The position numbers and the translations under genes were made by a program. The notes beneath the pieces were generated by a model. That model saw nothing but the letters and a program-made list of their open reading frames with translations. It had not been told where the DNA came from and did not search any database. Below, one piece after another: positions 19,486-27,306 of a stretch of DNA of 64,000 bases. The DNA is from an uncultured Prevotella sp. Its GTDB lineage: Bacteria; Bacteroidota; Bacteroidia; Bacteroidales; Bacteroidaceae. The stretch is from NCBI GenBank assembly GCA_934217675.1, contig CAKQCV010000001.1, positions 132,082 to 196,081 on the forward strand, read 5' to 3'. Each line of letters opens with the position of its first letter. Position 1 is the first letter of the stretch.

Positions 19486-19520
19486 TAGTACGTTGTACTA
19501 CATTTATGTGTTTTTGTCAA
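19486..19520 (-). promoter_or_regulatory. Antitoxin promoter with palindromic operator
   Basis: Leftward TTGACA (19520-19515) and a -10-like TACAAC after 17 bp. The perfect inverted repeat TAGTAC-N3-GTACTA (19486-19500) covers the -10, the expected autoregulatory site of an RHH antitoxin. Confidence 0.75.
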
Positions 19521-19544
19521 GTACTTTACTGCATAAAAGTGCTT

Positions 19545-19577
19545 TGTATTGACATTTGCATTACAATATGCTATAAT
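19545..19577 (+). promoter_or_regulatory. Class A promoter
   Basis: TTGACA (19549-19554), 17 bp, TATAAT (19572-19577), with TGTATTGACATTTGCATTAC and GGCA downstream. It is divergent from the antitoxin promoter 25-30 bp away and serves the operon at 19623-24788. Confidence 0.88.
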
Positions 19578-19622
19578 ATAGGCAGTAACAAACAAGGGAA
19601 ACAGAGAAAAGGGGAATTGAAT

Positions 19623-19847
19623 ATGGTGTATTCTTTATACATAGGTCGCTACAAACGAAGCAAGGATTTCCGTTCATTATCCGAGCTTAGAGAAGAAGTA
19701 GCGTCTTATTTTTCTAACAAGGAAAAATGTTTTATCGTTGACATTCTTACAACATTTCGTAACAAGCAATTCAATAGTGAAGGGATTGCACGTAATAGTT
19801 ATCAAGATTTCAGCGTGTATGCTTTCAAGGCAGGTGCTGAAATATGA
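19623..19847 (+). CDS. Hypothetical protein, 74 aa
   Basis: First gene of the 19.6-24.8 kb operon. I chose ATG 19623 because AAAGGGGA lies just upstream; longer upstream extensions run through the promoter. It is a small basic protein (MVYSLYIGRYKRSKDFRSL) with no recognised domain. Its stop overlaps the next start by 4 nt (ATGA), so the two are coupled. Confidence 0.65.
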   Translation: MVYSLYIGRYKRSKDFRSLSELREEVASYFSNKEKCFIVDILTTFRNKQFNSEGIARNSYQDFSVYAFKAGAEI

Positions 19848-20257
19848 TGTATGTTTATTTTGGTATCATTACGGGTGTCTTACTTTTCAAAATTCTTTTG
19901 AATTTGTTTTGTCCTATTCTTATGAAAAAGGGTGTTTATAGCTTTCTGTGCAAAAGAGAGTATAACGAACTCGAAGACGAATATTCTCTTAACGTATCAA
20001 AAGAAAAGTGGTTTTACAATACTGTTTTATTGCCGCTAACAGCACTATTTGCAATTTTCAGCGATAAATCTTTTATGACTACGATTGTGATTATATTAAG
20101 CGGCTTAGTTGTGGCAACGGATATAATTATTGCACACAGACTACAAAAGTATATAGAAATAATCAATGTAAAAGCAATTTACGACATTGCAACGTTGTTA
20201 CTTATAGGCGTGTTAGCCTATCTATTTCATCTTAACGGCTATGAAATGGTGTTTTGA
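19844..20257 (+). CDS. Integral membrane protein, four predicted helices
   Basis: A 137-residue protein with hydrophobic segments at about 3-25, 59-70, 78-95 and 110-130. Between the first two is an acidic cytoplasmic or extracytoplasmic stretch (KREYNELEDEYSLNVSKEK). No family is recognised. It is translationally coupled to the preceding small protein and followed 29 nt later by another membrane-anchored protein. Confidence 0.7.
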   Translation: MMYVYFGIITGVLLFKILLNLFCPILMKKGVYSFLCKREYNELEDEYSLNVSKEKWFYNTVLLPLTALFAIFSDKSFMTTIVIILSGLVVATDIIIAHRLQKYIEIINVKAIYDIATLLLIGVLAYLFHLNGYEMVF

Positions 20258-20286
20258 CAATCTATCGAACCGAAGGAGTTGATAAT

Positions 20287-20724
20287 ATGTTTTTTAAGAA
20301 AAGGAAAAGAAAACTTACAAAAGCAGTACCATTTGTTTTAAAGAATGCAGAAACTAACAAATATGTAATGGCAAAGAAAAAGGCTAATGGCGTTTACGAG
20401 TACATTGGTTCTGATACAACGGATATTGCGTCTGCTACTATGTTCAGTCCTGATGCAACCTATGCCAAGATGAAAATAGCAAACCTTCCCGAAGGAACAT
20501 ATACCGTAATCGAAACAAAATGTTATTTTGAATATACATCAAGTGCCAATCAAACAAAACCGAGAAGCAAACTGAAAGAATATTTGAAAGAATATTTTTC
20601 GTTAATCGCTTGCATTCTTAAACTATTTTGTTTGGTGTTGGCTTTTATATTGTCAATAATTTTTATAAGTATTTTTTTCTTCTTCGTTTTGCCCATAGCG
20701 TTTCGCTTGTTGTTTGGCAGATGA
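20287..20724 (+). CDS. Membrane-anchored single Cna-B-like domain, derived from the adhesin
   Basis: ATG 20287 follows AAGGAG by 8 nt. The 145-residue product has a basic N-terminus and no signal peptide. A single Cna-B-like domain follows (about 15-95: VPFVLKNAETNKYVMAKKK, then LPEGTYTVIETK), then one or two hydrophobic helices (about 105-140). The domain closely matches the adhesin repeat at nt 8010-8240, and 30 consecutive bases are identical (20485-20514 and 8171-8200). I infer a segmental copy from the adhesin gene. Without an export signal the domain may face the cytoplasm, which is unusual for this fold. Confidence 0.75.
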   Translation: MFFKKRKRKLTKAVPFVLKNAETNKYVMAKKKANGVYEYIGSDTTDIASATMFSPDATYAKMKIANLPEGTYTVIETKCYFEYTSSANQTKPRSKLKEYLKEYFSLIACILKLFCLVLAFILSIIFISIFFFFVLPIAFRLLFGR

Positions 20725-20744
20725 GTTTGTTAAGGAAGAATACG

Positions 20745-21044
20745 ATGAAGAATTACAATTACCCGATAGTAATAGGAATGCGTGATAGCAACGGATTTTC
20801 TGATAAATATGTCGATATTGGTATGTCAAAACGCATAAAAAGCAATCTGAGTGTAATAATAGGTGATTTAAAAACACCTTGTAAGGCAGGAGAAACAATA
20901 GATGTTTCAGATATAGATTCTACGAGAGTAGAATTGATGTTTTGCAACAAACAGTCTTTGCGCATATTCATTTCTGCACTTCAACAAGCTGAGCAGTTAT
21001 GGAACGAACACACTTGTACTTGTGACGATTGCGATGACAAGTGA
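20745..21044 (+). CDS. Hypothetical protein, 99 aa, Cys-rich tail
   Basis: Start at ATG 20745, 6 nt after AAGGAAG; upstream in-frame starts lie inside the previous gene. The protein begins MKNYNYPIVIGMRD and ends in a Cys/Asp-rich tail (CTCDDCDDK) that could bind a metal. No family is recognised. It is an operon member between the membrane proteins. Confidence 0.6.
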   Translation: MKNYNYPIVIGMRDSNGFSDKYVDIGMSKRIKSNLSVIIGDLKTPCKAGETIDVSDIDSTRVELMFCNKQSLRIFISALQQAEQLWNEHTCTCDDCDDK

Positions 21045-21062
21045 CGTGAAAGGAAACTATTT

Positions 21063-23135
21063 ATGAATAAATTTGAAAAGCTGTTAGAAGAACGTGATGT
21101 GGATTATACACTCGTTGATTCTACAGCCGAAATTGAAGTTTTGGCAAAAAAGCTACGGGCAAAACTGTCTTTACAAAAAAACATATACGGCATTTTGGGT
21201 TTTGCAATTTTCCCGCTTTTTTCAATTTTTAATATTTATTATCTTCTTGTTTGCAATACAGAGCTTGGCAAGGTGATGAAGCTCATTATTATTGCTTCGC
21301 TCCTTGTGATTTCCTTCTTGTATTCATTATTAGCAATAATAGAAGCAAAAAGCTTGAAAAGCCAATATGAAAACAGAAAATATTATAAATTTGACGGCAG
21401 AAAAATTTCTTATTACAAATTCATATCACTTATTTATAAAGATGTTTCTACTTTTGCCGCTAAATTCAAGAATGACGGAAAAGACGTGATTGAAGGGCGT
21501 AAAAGTAATATATACATTAATAATTCTTCTTTTGAAGAAGCGGACGAATGGTATGCTATAGTTTTTTATGATAAAAAGACTCGCCTTACTTCAACACCTA
21601 TACTAATTACTGGTTGTTCTGAAAAAAGCAATAAGATAAGAAAAGTTGATACTCTTGCATGGGCTTCTTCGTTATATAAGAAGAAAAATTGTCAGCTTGT
21701 AAAAGAAGGTAGAAATATGAATTTTCGTGAAGTTGTTGTAGATGATGGTGCTTTACATATTGGTGACAATGTTTTTTCGGTGATAGATGGTATGTTCGTT
21801 GATAACGGCGAAATTGTCGCTGTAGAATGCAACAACAAATTTGCTGTTAAATTTGAAGCGGCGGGCGTTAAAACACTCAATAAAGAAGTGCTTTTCAAAG
21901 ATTATAACGATTGTGTGCAATATCAAACAAAAATTTCAGAACAGAAGATAAAAGCTATTGAAGCTACATTGCCAGATGACATAGAAGAACTTATCGGTTA
22001 TCTGTCTGATATTGTTTCTCAGGAATTGTACTCAAATCACGAAAATATCGTATATGATGCCATTCTGGAAAAACGTAATGGTGTAGAAAATAGAGAAATG
22101 TCGTGTTACGAAAAGCCTTGTTTTGATAATTACCAAGTAGGGGATTCTGTGGCTTTTTGCCACGCAAACTGTTTAGAATCACCTGATAAGCTCAGATATG
22201 GTGTTATAGAAGAAACGCCTTTTTCTTCACCTGAAACAGCGAACAGATTATATAAAATCCGAACTGAAGGCGAAGATAGTGTGTTTATAGTACCCGAAGA
22301 TGTATTTCCTAATAGAGAGGCGTACATTGAATATAAAGAAAATGAAATTGAACAATTAAAAAATTCACTTCCTACCAATACCGTAGAATTACTTCTTTGG
22401 CTCGCTTCTAAAGCAGATGGCTTTGATTCGTCATATTCTCAGGCTGTTATGAGACATCTTGCTAAGATTAAATACGCAAACATAGATATATGCCTTTCCA
22501 ATTTCACGGGCGATTATCATTCTAAATATACTACATCTCCTTGTTACACTGTGTCTTCAGATTACGAAGAAAAAAGTATAAATTCTTCTTCAAAACTTGA
22601 AGAACTGAAACAAATACATAATGAAATAAAACTGCTTCGAGAAAAAGAAAGAAATATTCTTGAAAATGTTTTTCCGTCTTTTGAGGAGCTTTCCGACTTA
22701 TATGATATTGATAATGGTTCTGAAACAGGTCTTACATCAAACTTATTAAGTGAGATGTTCCGCTTTTTACGAACACCTTGTACCTTATATCAAATCGAGC
22801 GGTTGTTCCAACCTGTTAATTTCGCAGATAGCGTTTTAAAAGATTTTGAAAACGACAAAAGATTCTCAGCGTTTACTTTTTCAAATTCGATAGGTTTTGT
22901 TTTTAGATGGGATTCAAAAACCATTTCACTATTAACGCACAAATTTTCTGACGCATTTGAGCCTGAAAAAGAAAAATACAGAAAAGAGATAAGTTTTTTT
23001 GCAACACAGCTATATAAACTGATAGGCAATTACAAAATTGATTTATATGAAATAGACACAGAAAAGAATAAGTGTATATATCATGGTCGTTTTGTTCCCA
23101 CATTGGAAGGATTTACGATATGGAAAATAATATAA
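21063..23135 (+). CDS. Large membrane-anchored protein of unknown function with repeated small-barrel modules
   Basis: A 690-residue protein. Two hydrophobic helices (about 40-63 and 70-92) near the N-terminus would anchor it, with the rest cytoplasmic. Two segments (about 228-300 and 355-440) share a pattern: GD-x-V start, G-x-[IV] strand, a V/I strand, then F-x-[DN]-[YR]-x-[DA]-[CA] and a helix beginning with LP. They look like SH3/KOW-like barrels followed by a helical cap. The gene at 24414 encodes a third, stand-alone copy. The C-terminal 170 residues are unrecognised. It ends 16 nt inside the next gene. Confidence 0.65.
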   Translation: MNKFEKLLEERDVDYTLVDSTAEIEVLAKKLRAKLSLQKNIYGILGFAIFPLFSIFNIYYLLVCNTELGKVMKLIIIASLLVISFLYSLLAIIEAKSLKSQYENRKYYKFDGRKISYYKFISLIYKDVSTFAAKFKNDGKDVIEGRKSNIYINNSSFEEADEWYAIVFYDKKTRLTSTPILITGCSEKSNKIRKVDTLAWASSLYKKKNCQLVKEGRNMNFREVVVDDGALHIGDNVFSVIDGMFVDNGEIVAVECNNKFAVKFEAAGVKTLNKEVLFKDYNDCVQYQTKISEQKIKAIEATLPDDIEELIGYLSDIVSQELYSNHENIVYDAILEKRNGVENREMSCYEKPCFDNYQVGDSVAFCHANCLESPDKLRYGVIEETPFSSPETANRLYKIRTEGEDSVFIVPEDVFPNREAYIEYKENEIEQLKNSLPTNTVELLLWLASKADGFDSSYSQAVMRHLAKIKYANIDICLSNFTGDYHSKYTTSPCYTVSSDYEEKSINSSSKLEELKQIHNEIKLLREKERNILENVFPSFEELSDLYDIDNGSETGLTSNLLSEMFRFLRTPCTLYQIERLFQPVNFADSVLKDFENDKRFSAFTFSNSIGFVFRWDSKTISLLTHKFSDAFEPEKEKYRKEISFFATQLYKLIGNYKIDLYEIDTEKNKCIYHGRFVPTLEGFTIWKII

Positions 23136-24427
23136 AACAGGATAGCATCGAAATTCTTGATAAGTTATTAGTAAGCAAAGATGCCCGTGTTCGTGCGGAG
23201 CTTGCAAAGCAAGGGTATAAACTTGATGTTCTTGTGAATGATACGTCTAACATCGTAAGACGTGAAGTAGCAAAGCAAGGATATGGTCTTGATGTACTTG
23301 TCAAAGATGAAAGTTATGATGTGCGAGAAGAGGTTGCAAGGAAAGGTTATGGTTTAGAACTTCTTGTAAACGATGAAAAATGGAACGTTCGTTGGGTAGT
23401 AGCGGATACTACCCAAGACATCAACCTACTCCTTCACTTATGCCAAGATGAAAGTTCTTGTGTACGAGACATTGCAAGCACTCATTTGTGCTTACTCGGT
23501 CATACATTACCTGAAACGGATAAAACAACCATCTTTTCTTTTGATGCTGTGATAGACGAAATTTTGGAGCTTGAAAAATCATTGAAAAGAAGCAAAGAAG
23601 GACTTGCTCTTTTAACAGCCAATCATTATGTGGCTTTCAGAACGTTACGCAGAATACGACAAATAAGCGAAGAAATAGTCAATAAAAAAATTATAGAGAT
23701 GTTTCCACGCTTTGAAGCATTTTCTATTAACAATGCCTTTATGCCGTTGGCTTTGGCAAACGAACTGAAAAAAGAAACAAATTTTTCTCTTTATAAAGTT
23801 GAAGGGACTTCAATATTTATCGTATTCTATTGGGGAGAACTCGCTTTTTGTCGTGGTAATATCCGTGTTTACGCTCCTGCTTTTACTGACGTTATTGATG
23901 ACAAGAAAAGAGCGGTAGAATGTTCTATTGATAATTTCCTTGCGGATTATAACGAGCGAACTGAATACGGAAAACATCTGCAATGGCTATACAAAACGCA
24001 AAAAGGCGATTTCATTGATAAAGCAACAGCCGCTTTCCCCAATAACAATGAATTTATAGCAATGCTGAAATATGCTTTCAAACCGTCATTTCGTAAAGAA
24101 CTCAAAAGACAGATACCTGTTTATGAGGAGTTGGTTAAGAATGATAAGGAAAATTTCATTGCAGACAGCAGAAAAAGCATTGAAAGAAAAAAAGAAGAAA
24201 TAGAAATTACAAAAAAACAGGCTTCATCAGTTGTACAAGAACTGCTTGAATCGGATTTATGCAAATCACTCATATATGATGGAACAAATATTTCAGATAC
24301 CGTCAGATTATATGAACAATTCACTGATATTCGAGGGAACAAATATATATTCTCTCGTGATTTCAAATACACCAATGGCAAAGTTTCGTTCAATGTAAGA
24401 AAGGAATATGATTATGAACAGATTTAA
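23120..24427 (+). CDS. HEAT-like repeat protein, divergent relative of the LRV family
   Basis: I set the start at ATG 23120, 9 nt after GGAAGG; the longer upstream frame lies within the previous gene. The 435-residue product opens with about four 22-residue repeats of the type VRREVAKQGYGLDVLVNDE (residues about 10-110). These repeats are a distant version of the repeats encoded at 24.9-41.8 kb. The remainder contains a domain of unknown fold and a Lys/Glu-rich coiled-coil-like stretch near residues 335-385. It overlaps both neighbours, so it is in the same operon. Confidence 0.7.
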   Translation: MENNIKQDSIEILDKLLVSKDARVRAELAKQGYKLDVLVNDTSNIVRREVAKQGYGLDVLVKDESYDVREEVARKGYGLELLVNDEKWNVRWVVADTTQDINLLLHLCQDESSCVRDIASTHLCLLGHTLPETDKTTIFSFDAVIDEILELEKSLKRSKEGLALLTANHYVAFRTLRRIRQISEEIVNKKIIEMFPRFEAFSINNAFMPLALANELKKETNFSLYKVEGTSIFIVFYWGELAFCRGNIRVYAPAFTDVIDDKKRAVECSIDNFLADYNERTEYGKHLQWLYKTQKGDFIDKATAAFPNNNEFIAMLKYAFKPSFRKELKRQIPVYEELVKNDKENFIADSRKSIERKKEEIEITKKQASSVVQELLESDLCKSLIYDGTNISDTVRLYEQFTDIRGNKYIFSRDFKYTNGKVSFNVRKEYDYEQI

Positions 24428-24788
24428 CATCAATGACACCGTTTATTGCTTTATGTCCCTTGAAAACCCTTGTGTAAAGGGAATTATCAAGGGTAACATC
24501 GTAACAACAGACAACAACGAATGGTATCCTGTGGAGATTGACTCTCTTGTGTATAACGTTTCAGCGGCAAACATAGCCGATACACCAGATGTTTGTACAC
24601 AGATAGCCCGCAGTAATGCAAGTGCAATTGTAGATAAGGCTCTTGCCACGATACCTAACAATTATGAGGCTCTTGTTGATTTTTGTTTATCTTGTATAGA
24701 CAAATACACTCGGAACACAAAAGAAGGCTTTATCGACAAGACAATAATCGCAGAAAAGCTTGATATGATTAAAAAATCTTCCTGCTGA
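24414..24788 (+). CDS. Hypothetical small-barrel protein, 124 aa
   Basis: ATG 24414 is preferred to 24408 because AGGA (24402-24405) is then 8-9 nt upstream. The 124-residue product starts MNRFNINDTVYCFM and resembles the two internal modules of the 690-residue protein upstream: a beta-rich N-terminal half, then a helical segment after ATIPNNYEALVDF. Its function is unknown. It is the last gene of the operon and is followed by a terminator-like hairpin. Confidence 0.6.
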   Translation: MNRFNINDTVYCFMSLENPCVKGIIKGNIVTTDNNEWYPVEIDSLVYNVSAANIADTPDVCTQIARSNASAIVDKALATIPNNYEALVDFCLSCIDKYTRNTKEGFIDKTIIAEKLDMIKKSSC

Positions 24789-24812
24789 TACACACTCAAT
24801 TTTATAAGCACG

Positions 24813-24847
24813 GCAACTTCTGTTCCACTGGAACGGAAGTTGCTTTT
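24813..24847 (+). terminator. GTTCCACTGGAAC hairpin, copy 2, with T-run
   Basis: GCAACTTC-T-GTTCCA / TGGAAC-G-GAAGTTGC forms a long stem (24813-24843) followed by TTTTT. It has the form of an intrinsic terminator for the operon ending at 24788. Confidence 0.75.
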
Positions 24848-24851
24848 TGCC

Positions 24852-24874
24852 ATGTGGCTTAATGATACATGAAT
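24852..24874 (+). promoter_or_regulatory. Class B element, copy 1
   Basis: Variant ATGTGGCTTAATGATACA, starting 9 nt after the hairpin stem and ending 40 nt before the LRV gene start. It lies within the only gap available for that gene's promoter. Confidence 0.6.
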
Positions 24875-24914
24875 CTAATGTAAATATAAATGCTTTTCAG
24901 AAAGGAACAATAAT

Positions 24915-26198
24915 ATGAATAGAATTGAAAATCTTTTAACAAGAATAAGCAAACTCGATGATGAAGAACGTATGGGTTTGGCTTATGAAACAACTGATAT
25001 TGAAGTCCTTAACATACTTGCTGAAGATACAGAGCCTTATGTGCGTGAGTTTGTTGCTAAAAACTGCTCGGCAACTGAGATTATTCTCTATAAACTCGCT
25101 AATGACGAAAGTCCTGATGTACGATTAGCTGTAGTTGAAAATCCTCATACCAGTGTTAAAACAATTGAAATGCTTGCTGATGATACAGACTACGATGTGT
25201 GTTACGTAATCGCATCAAGTCGCAATAATGTTTCTGTCAATGCACTCAAAAAACTCGTAACCTGTAAAAAATGGAGTATTCGTGAAGCAGTCGCTCAGAA
25301 CCCATGCACTGATACAAATTCATTAGACAAACTCGCTAATGACGAGGTTAAATGGGTTCGTGAAGCTGTTGCTCTAAATACAAGAACTTCATTGGCAACG
25401 CTTAGTAAACTTGCTAAGGACAAAGATGTGTTTGTTCGTACTAATGTTGCAAGAAATACAACCACAAGCAGTCATATACTTGATGAGCTTGCAAATGAAG
25501 AGGATTGGTGTATTCGTTGCGAAGTGGCAAGAAATGCACAAACAAATTCGGATACTCTCATCAAACTTGCAAGAGATAGGGATTGGAGAGTCCAGTGCTT
25601 TGTAGCTGAAAATACAAATACTCCTTTAGAAACTCTCTCCTTTCTCGCCTCTATAAAAAATAAAAATCTACAGGCATCTGTTGCAAATAATTCTGCCGCC
25701 AGTACAGAAATACTGGACGAACTCGCAAAAAGCAGTGATTTAAATGTTCTCAGTAACATTGCTCGTAACAAAAACACCAGTATAAATACGTTGAAAATAC
25801 TTGCCAGAAATGAAGATGTGGTTATTCGCTGTGGCGTAGCACAAAATCCAAATGCTGATGCTGAGTTCTTAGCTAAAATGGCTAACTATGAATCTGAATA
25901 CGTTCGTAGTATGGTTGCAATTAACAATAATACGCCAGCAGAAGCATTGACGAATCTTGCCAAAGACGAAAGCACCTATGTCCGTAGATGTGTAGCAGAA
26001 AACATAACCACACCTGTTGTATTGCTTTCTGTGCTTGCACAAGACAAATTTTCTGAAGTTCGGCTTGCTGTTGCAGGCAATCTCAAAACGCCAACTGAAA
26101 CATTGAAAATGCTTACTAAAGACAGCAGTGAAATGGTTAGTAAAAAGGCACAAAAGAGTCTCGAAGAACTTAGAAAAAAATCAATGGTAAAGGAATAA
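24915..26198 (+). CDS. LRV-repeat protein 1
   Basis: A 427-residue alpha-solenoid protein. After an N-terminal cap of type A (MNRIENLLTRISKLDDEERM, then TTDIEVLNILAED) it consists of about sixteen 24-residue repeats with the pattern D-x-x-V-R-x-x-V-A-x-N-x-x-T-x-x-x-x-L-x-x-L-A. This is characteristic of the leucine-rich-repeat-variant (LRV) / HEAT-like family. LRV solenoids are binding scaffolds with no enzyme activity. The repeats here are more divergent than in most paralogues, with several lacking the NTP motif. It lacks the -ER ending (ends MVKE). RBS AGAAAGGA. Confidence 0.85.
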   Translation: MNRIENLLTRISKLDDEERMGLAYETTDIEVLNILAEDTEPYVREFVAKNCSATEIILYKLANDESPDVRLAVVENPHTSVKTIEMLADDTDYDVCYVIASSRNNVSVNALKKLVTCKKWSIREAVAQNPCTDTNSLDKLANDEVKWVREAVALNTRTSLATLSKLAKDKDVFVRTNVARNTTTSSHILDELANEEDWCIRCEVARNAQTNSDTLIKLARDRDWRVQCFVAENTNTPLETLSFLASIKNKNLQASVANNSAASTEILDELAKSSDLNVLSNIARNKNTSINTLKILARNEDVVIRCGVAQNPNADAEFLAKMANYESEYVRSMVAINNNTPAEALTNLAKDESTYVRRCVAENITTPVVLLSVLAQDKFSEVRLAVAGNLKTPTETLKMLTKDSSEMVSKKAQKSLEELRKKSMVKE

Positions 26199-26302
26199 GT
26201 TTATGACTGCCGAAAAAGCGACATACTCCCACACCTAAAGAGGCAAGGGACTTCTTGCAGTATATGGTTAAAAGGGGTATTGAAAGAAATGAATATTCTG
26301 CG

Positions 26303-26335
26303 CTTCCGTTCCAATGGGACGGAAGTTGTTTTTTT
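26303..26335 (+). terminator. GTTCC hairpin, copy 3, with T-run
   Basis: CTTCCGTTCC / GGGACGGAAG stem (26303-26325) followed by a run of seven T. It ends the transcript of LRV gene 1, about 105 nt after its stop. Bases 26199-26302 between them hold no gene that I can support. Confidence 0.75.
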
Positions 26336-26338
26336 GTT

Positions 26339-26361
26339 ATGTGGTTTATTGACACATAAAA
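26339..26361 (+). promoter_or_regulatory. Class B element, copy 2
   Basis: Variant ATGTGGTTTATTGACACA, immediately after the terminator T-run and 41 nt before the next LRV start. Confidence 0.6.
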
Positions 26362-26402
26362 CTTATGTGAATATAAACGTCTTTTCAGAAAGGAAGGATA
26401 AT

Positions 26403-27218
26403 ATGAATAAAGAAAATCTTTTAGCAGAAATAAGCAAAATGTCAGATATAAAGCGTGAGTTGTTATCTTATAACACATCTGACGTTGAAATTCTAAACAT
26501 ACTTGCTGAAGATGAAAGAATGTGTGTTCGTAAAGGTGTTGCGTGGAACGAACATACTCCTGTTGACGCACTTGAAAAACTTTCAGATGACGAATACTCA
26601 GAAGTTCGTATAGAAGTTGCAGGAAACAAAAACGCTTCTGCAACGATATTGGATAGACTTGCCGAAAACGGAAACGAAGCTATACTTTTTAAGGTTGCAG
26701 GAAATAAAAATGCCTCTGCTGAAATGCTCATATTACTTGCAAAAAACGTATCATGGGGTATTCGTAGTAATGTTGCAAGGAATCCAAGCTCTCCGTCTGA
26801 AGCACTCACATTGCTTATAAATGACGATGTGTGGCAGATACGTGCAGAAGCCGCAGGAAATAAAAACGCTACTGCAACCGTTTTGGCTGAATTTGCCAAA
26901 GACGAACACGAAGATGTACGTTTTGAGGTTGCACAAAACAAAAACACTTCTGCGGAAACACTTATATTGCTTGCAAAGGACATATCAATGGGTGTTCGTA
27001 GCAATGTTGCAGGAAATCCAAACACCCCACCTGAAACACTTGCACTGCTTATAAATGACGATGAGTGGTGGGTTCGTAGAGCTGTTGCACTGAATGAAAA
27101 TACGCCATCAGCATTACTTTTGAAACTCACTAAGGATAAAAATATACAGATAAGCAAAATAGCTGAAGAAGTTCTTAAAGAACGCAAAGGAAAAAGCAAA
27201 ACCAGTATTGAAAGATAA
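26403..27218 (+). CDS. LRV-repeat protein 2
   Basis: Start at ATG 26403 behind AGAAAGGAAGG; an open stretch upstream crosses the terminator and is not coding. The product is 271 residues: type A cap (MNKENLLAEISKMSD, then TSDVEILNILAED) followed by about ten 24-residue repeats, ending SIER. Its repeats alternate two subtypes: GNKNAS-ATILD and GNPxxPPETLALLINDD. The same alternation is seen in the gene at 38460, its closest paralogue. Likely a cytoplasmic binding scaffold. Confidence 0.85.
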   Translation: MNKENLLAEISKMSDIKRELLSYNTSDVEILNILAEDERMCVRKGVAWNEHTPVDALEKLSDDEYSEVRIEVAGNKNASATILDRLAENGNEAILFKVAGNKNASAEMLILLAKNVSWGIRSNVARNPSSPSEALTLLINDDVWQIRAEAAGNKNATATVLAEFAKDEHEDVRFEVAQNKNTSAETLILLAKDISMGVRSNVAGNPNTPPETLALLINDDEWWVRRAVALNENTPSALLLKLTKDKNIQISKIAEEVLKERKGKSKTSIER

Positions 27219-27242
27219 CTGCCTGATACGTTAAGGTTTGTA

Positions 27243-27265
27243 ATGTGGCTTAACGAACTATAAAT
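27243..27265 (+). promoter_or_regulatory. Class B element, copy 3
   Basis: Variant ATGTGGCTTAACGAACTATA preceded by TGATACGTTAAGGTTTGTA, an extended upstream block shared with the copies at 28678, 29650 and (weaker) 34633. Confidence 0.6.
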
Positions 27266-27306
27266 ATTATAGAAGAAATTTCAACTCAACAGAAAGGAAA
27301 AATAAA

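Noticed and set aside
24852..24874. Class B as a sigma-54 or T7-like promoter
   Set aside because: It lacks the TGGCAC-N5-TTGC spacing of sigma-54 and shows no resemblance to T7-family promoter sequence; a novel polymerase remains possible but unproven.
26227..26355. Open stretch of about 43 codons (reads KKRHTPTPKEARDFLQ...) crossing the hairpin and class B element
   Set aside because: No start codon or ribosome site, and it runs through a terminator hairpin and T-run. It could be a gene remnant, but nothing confirms it.
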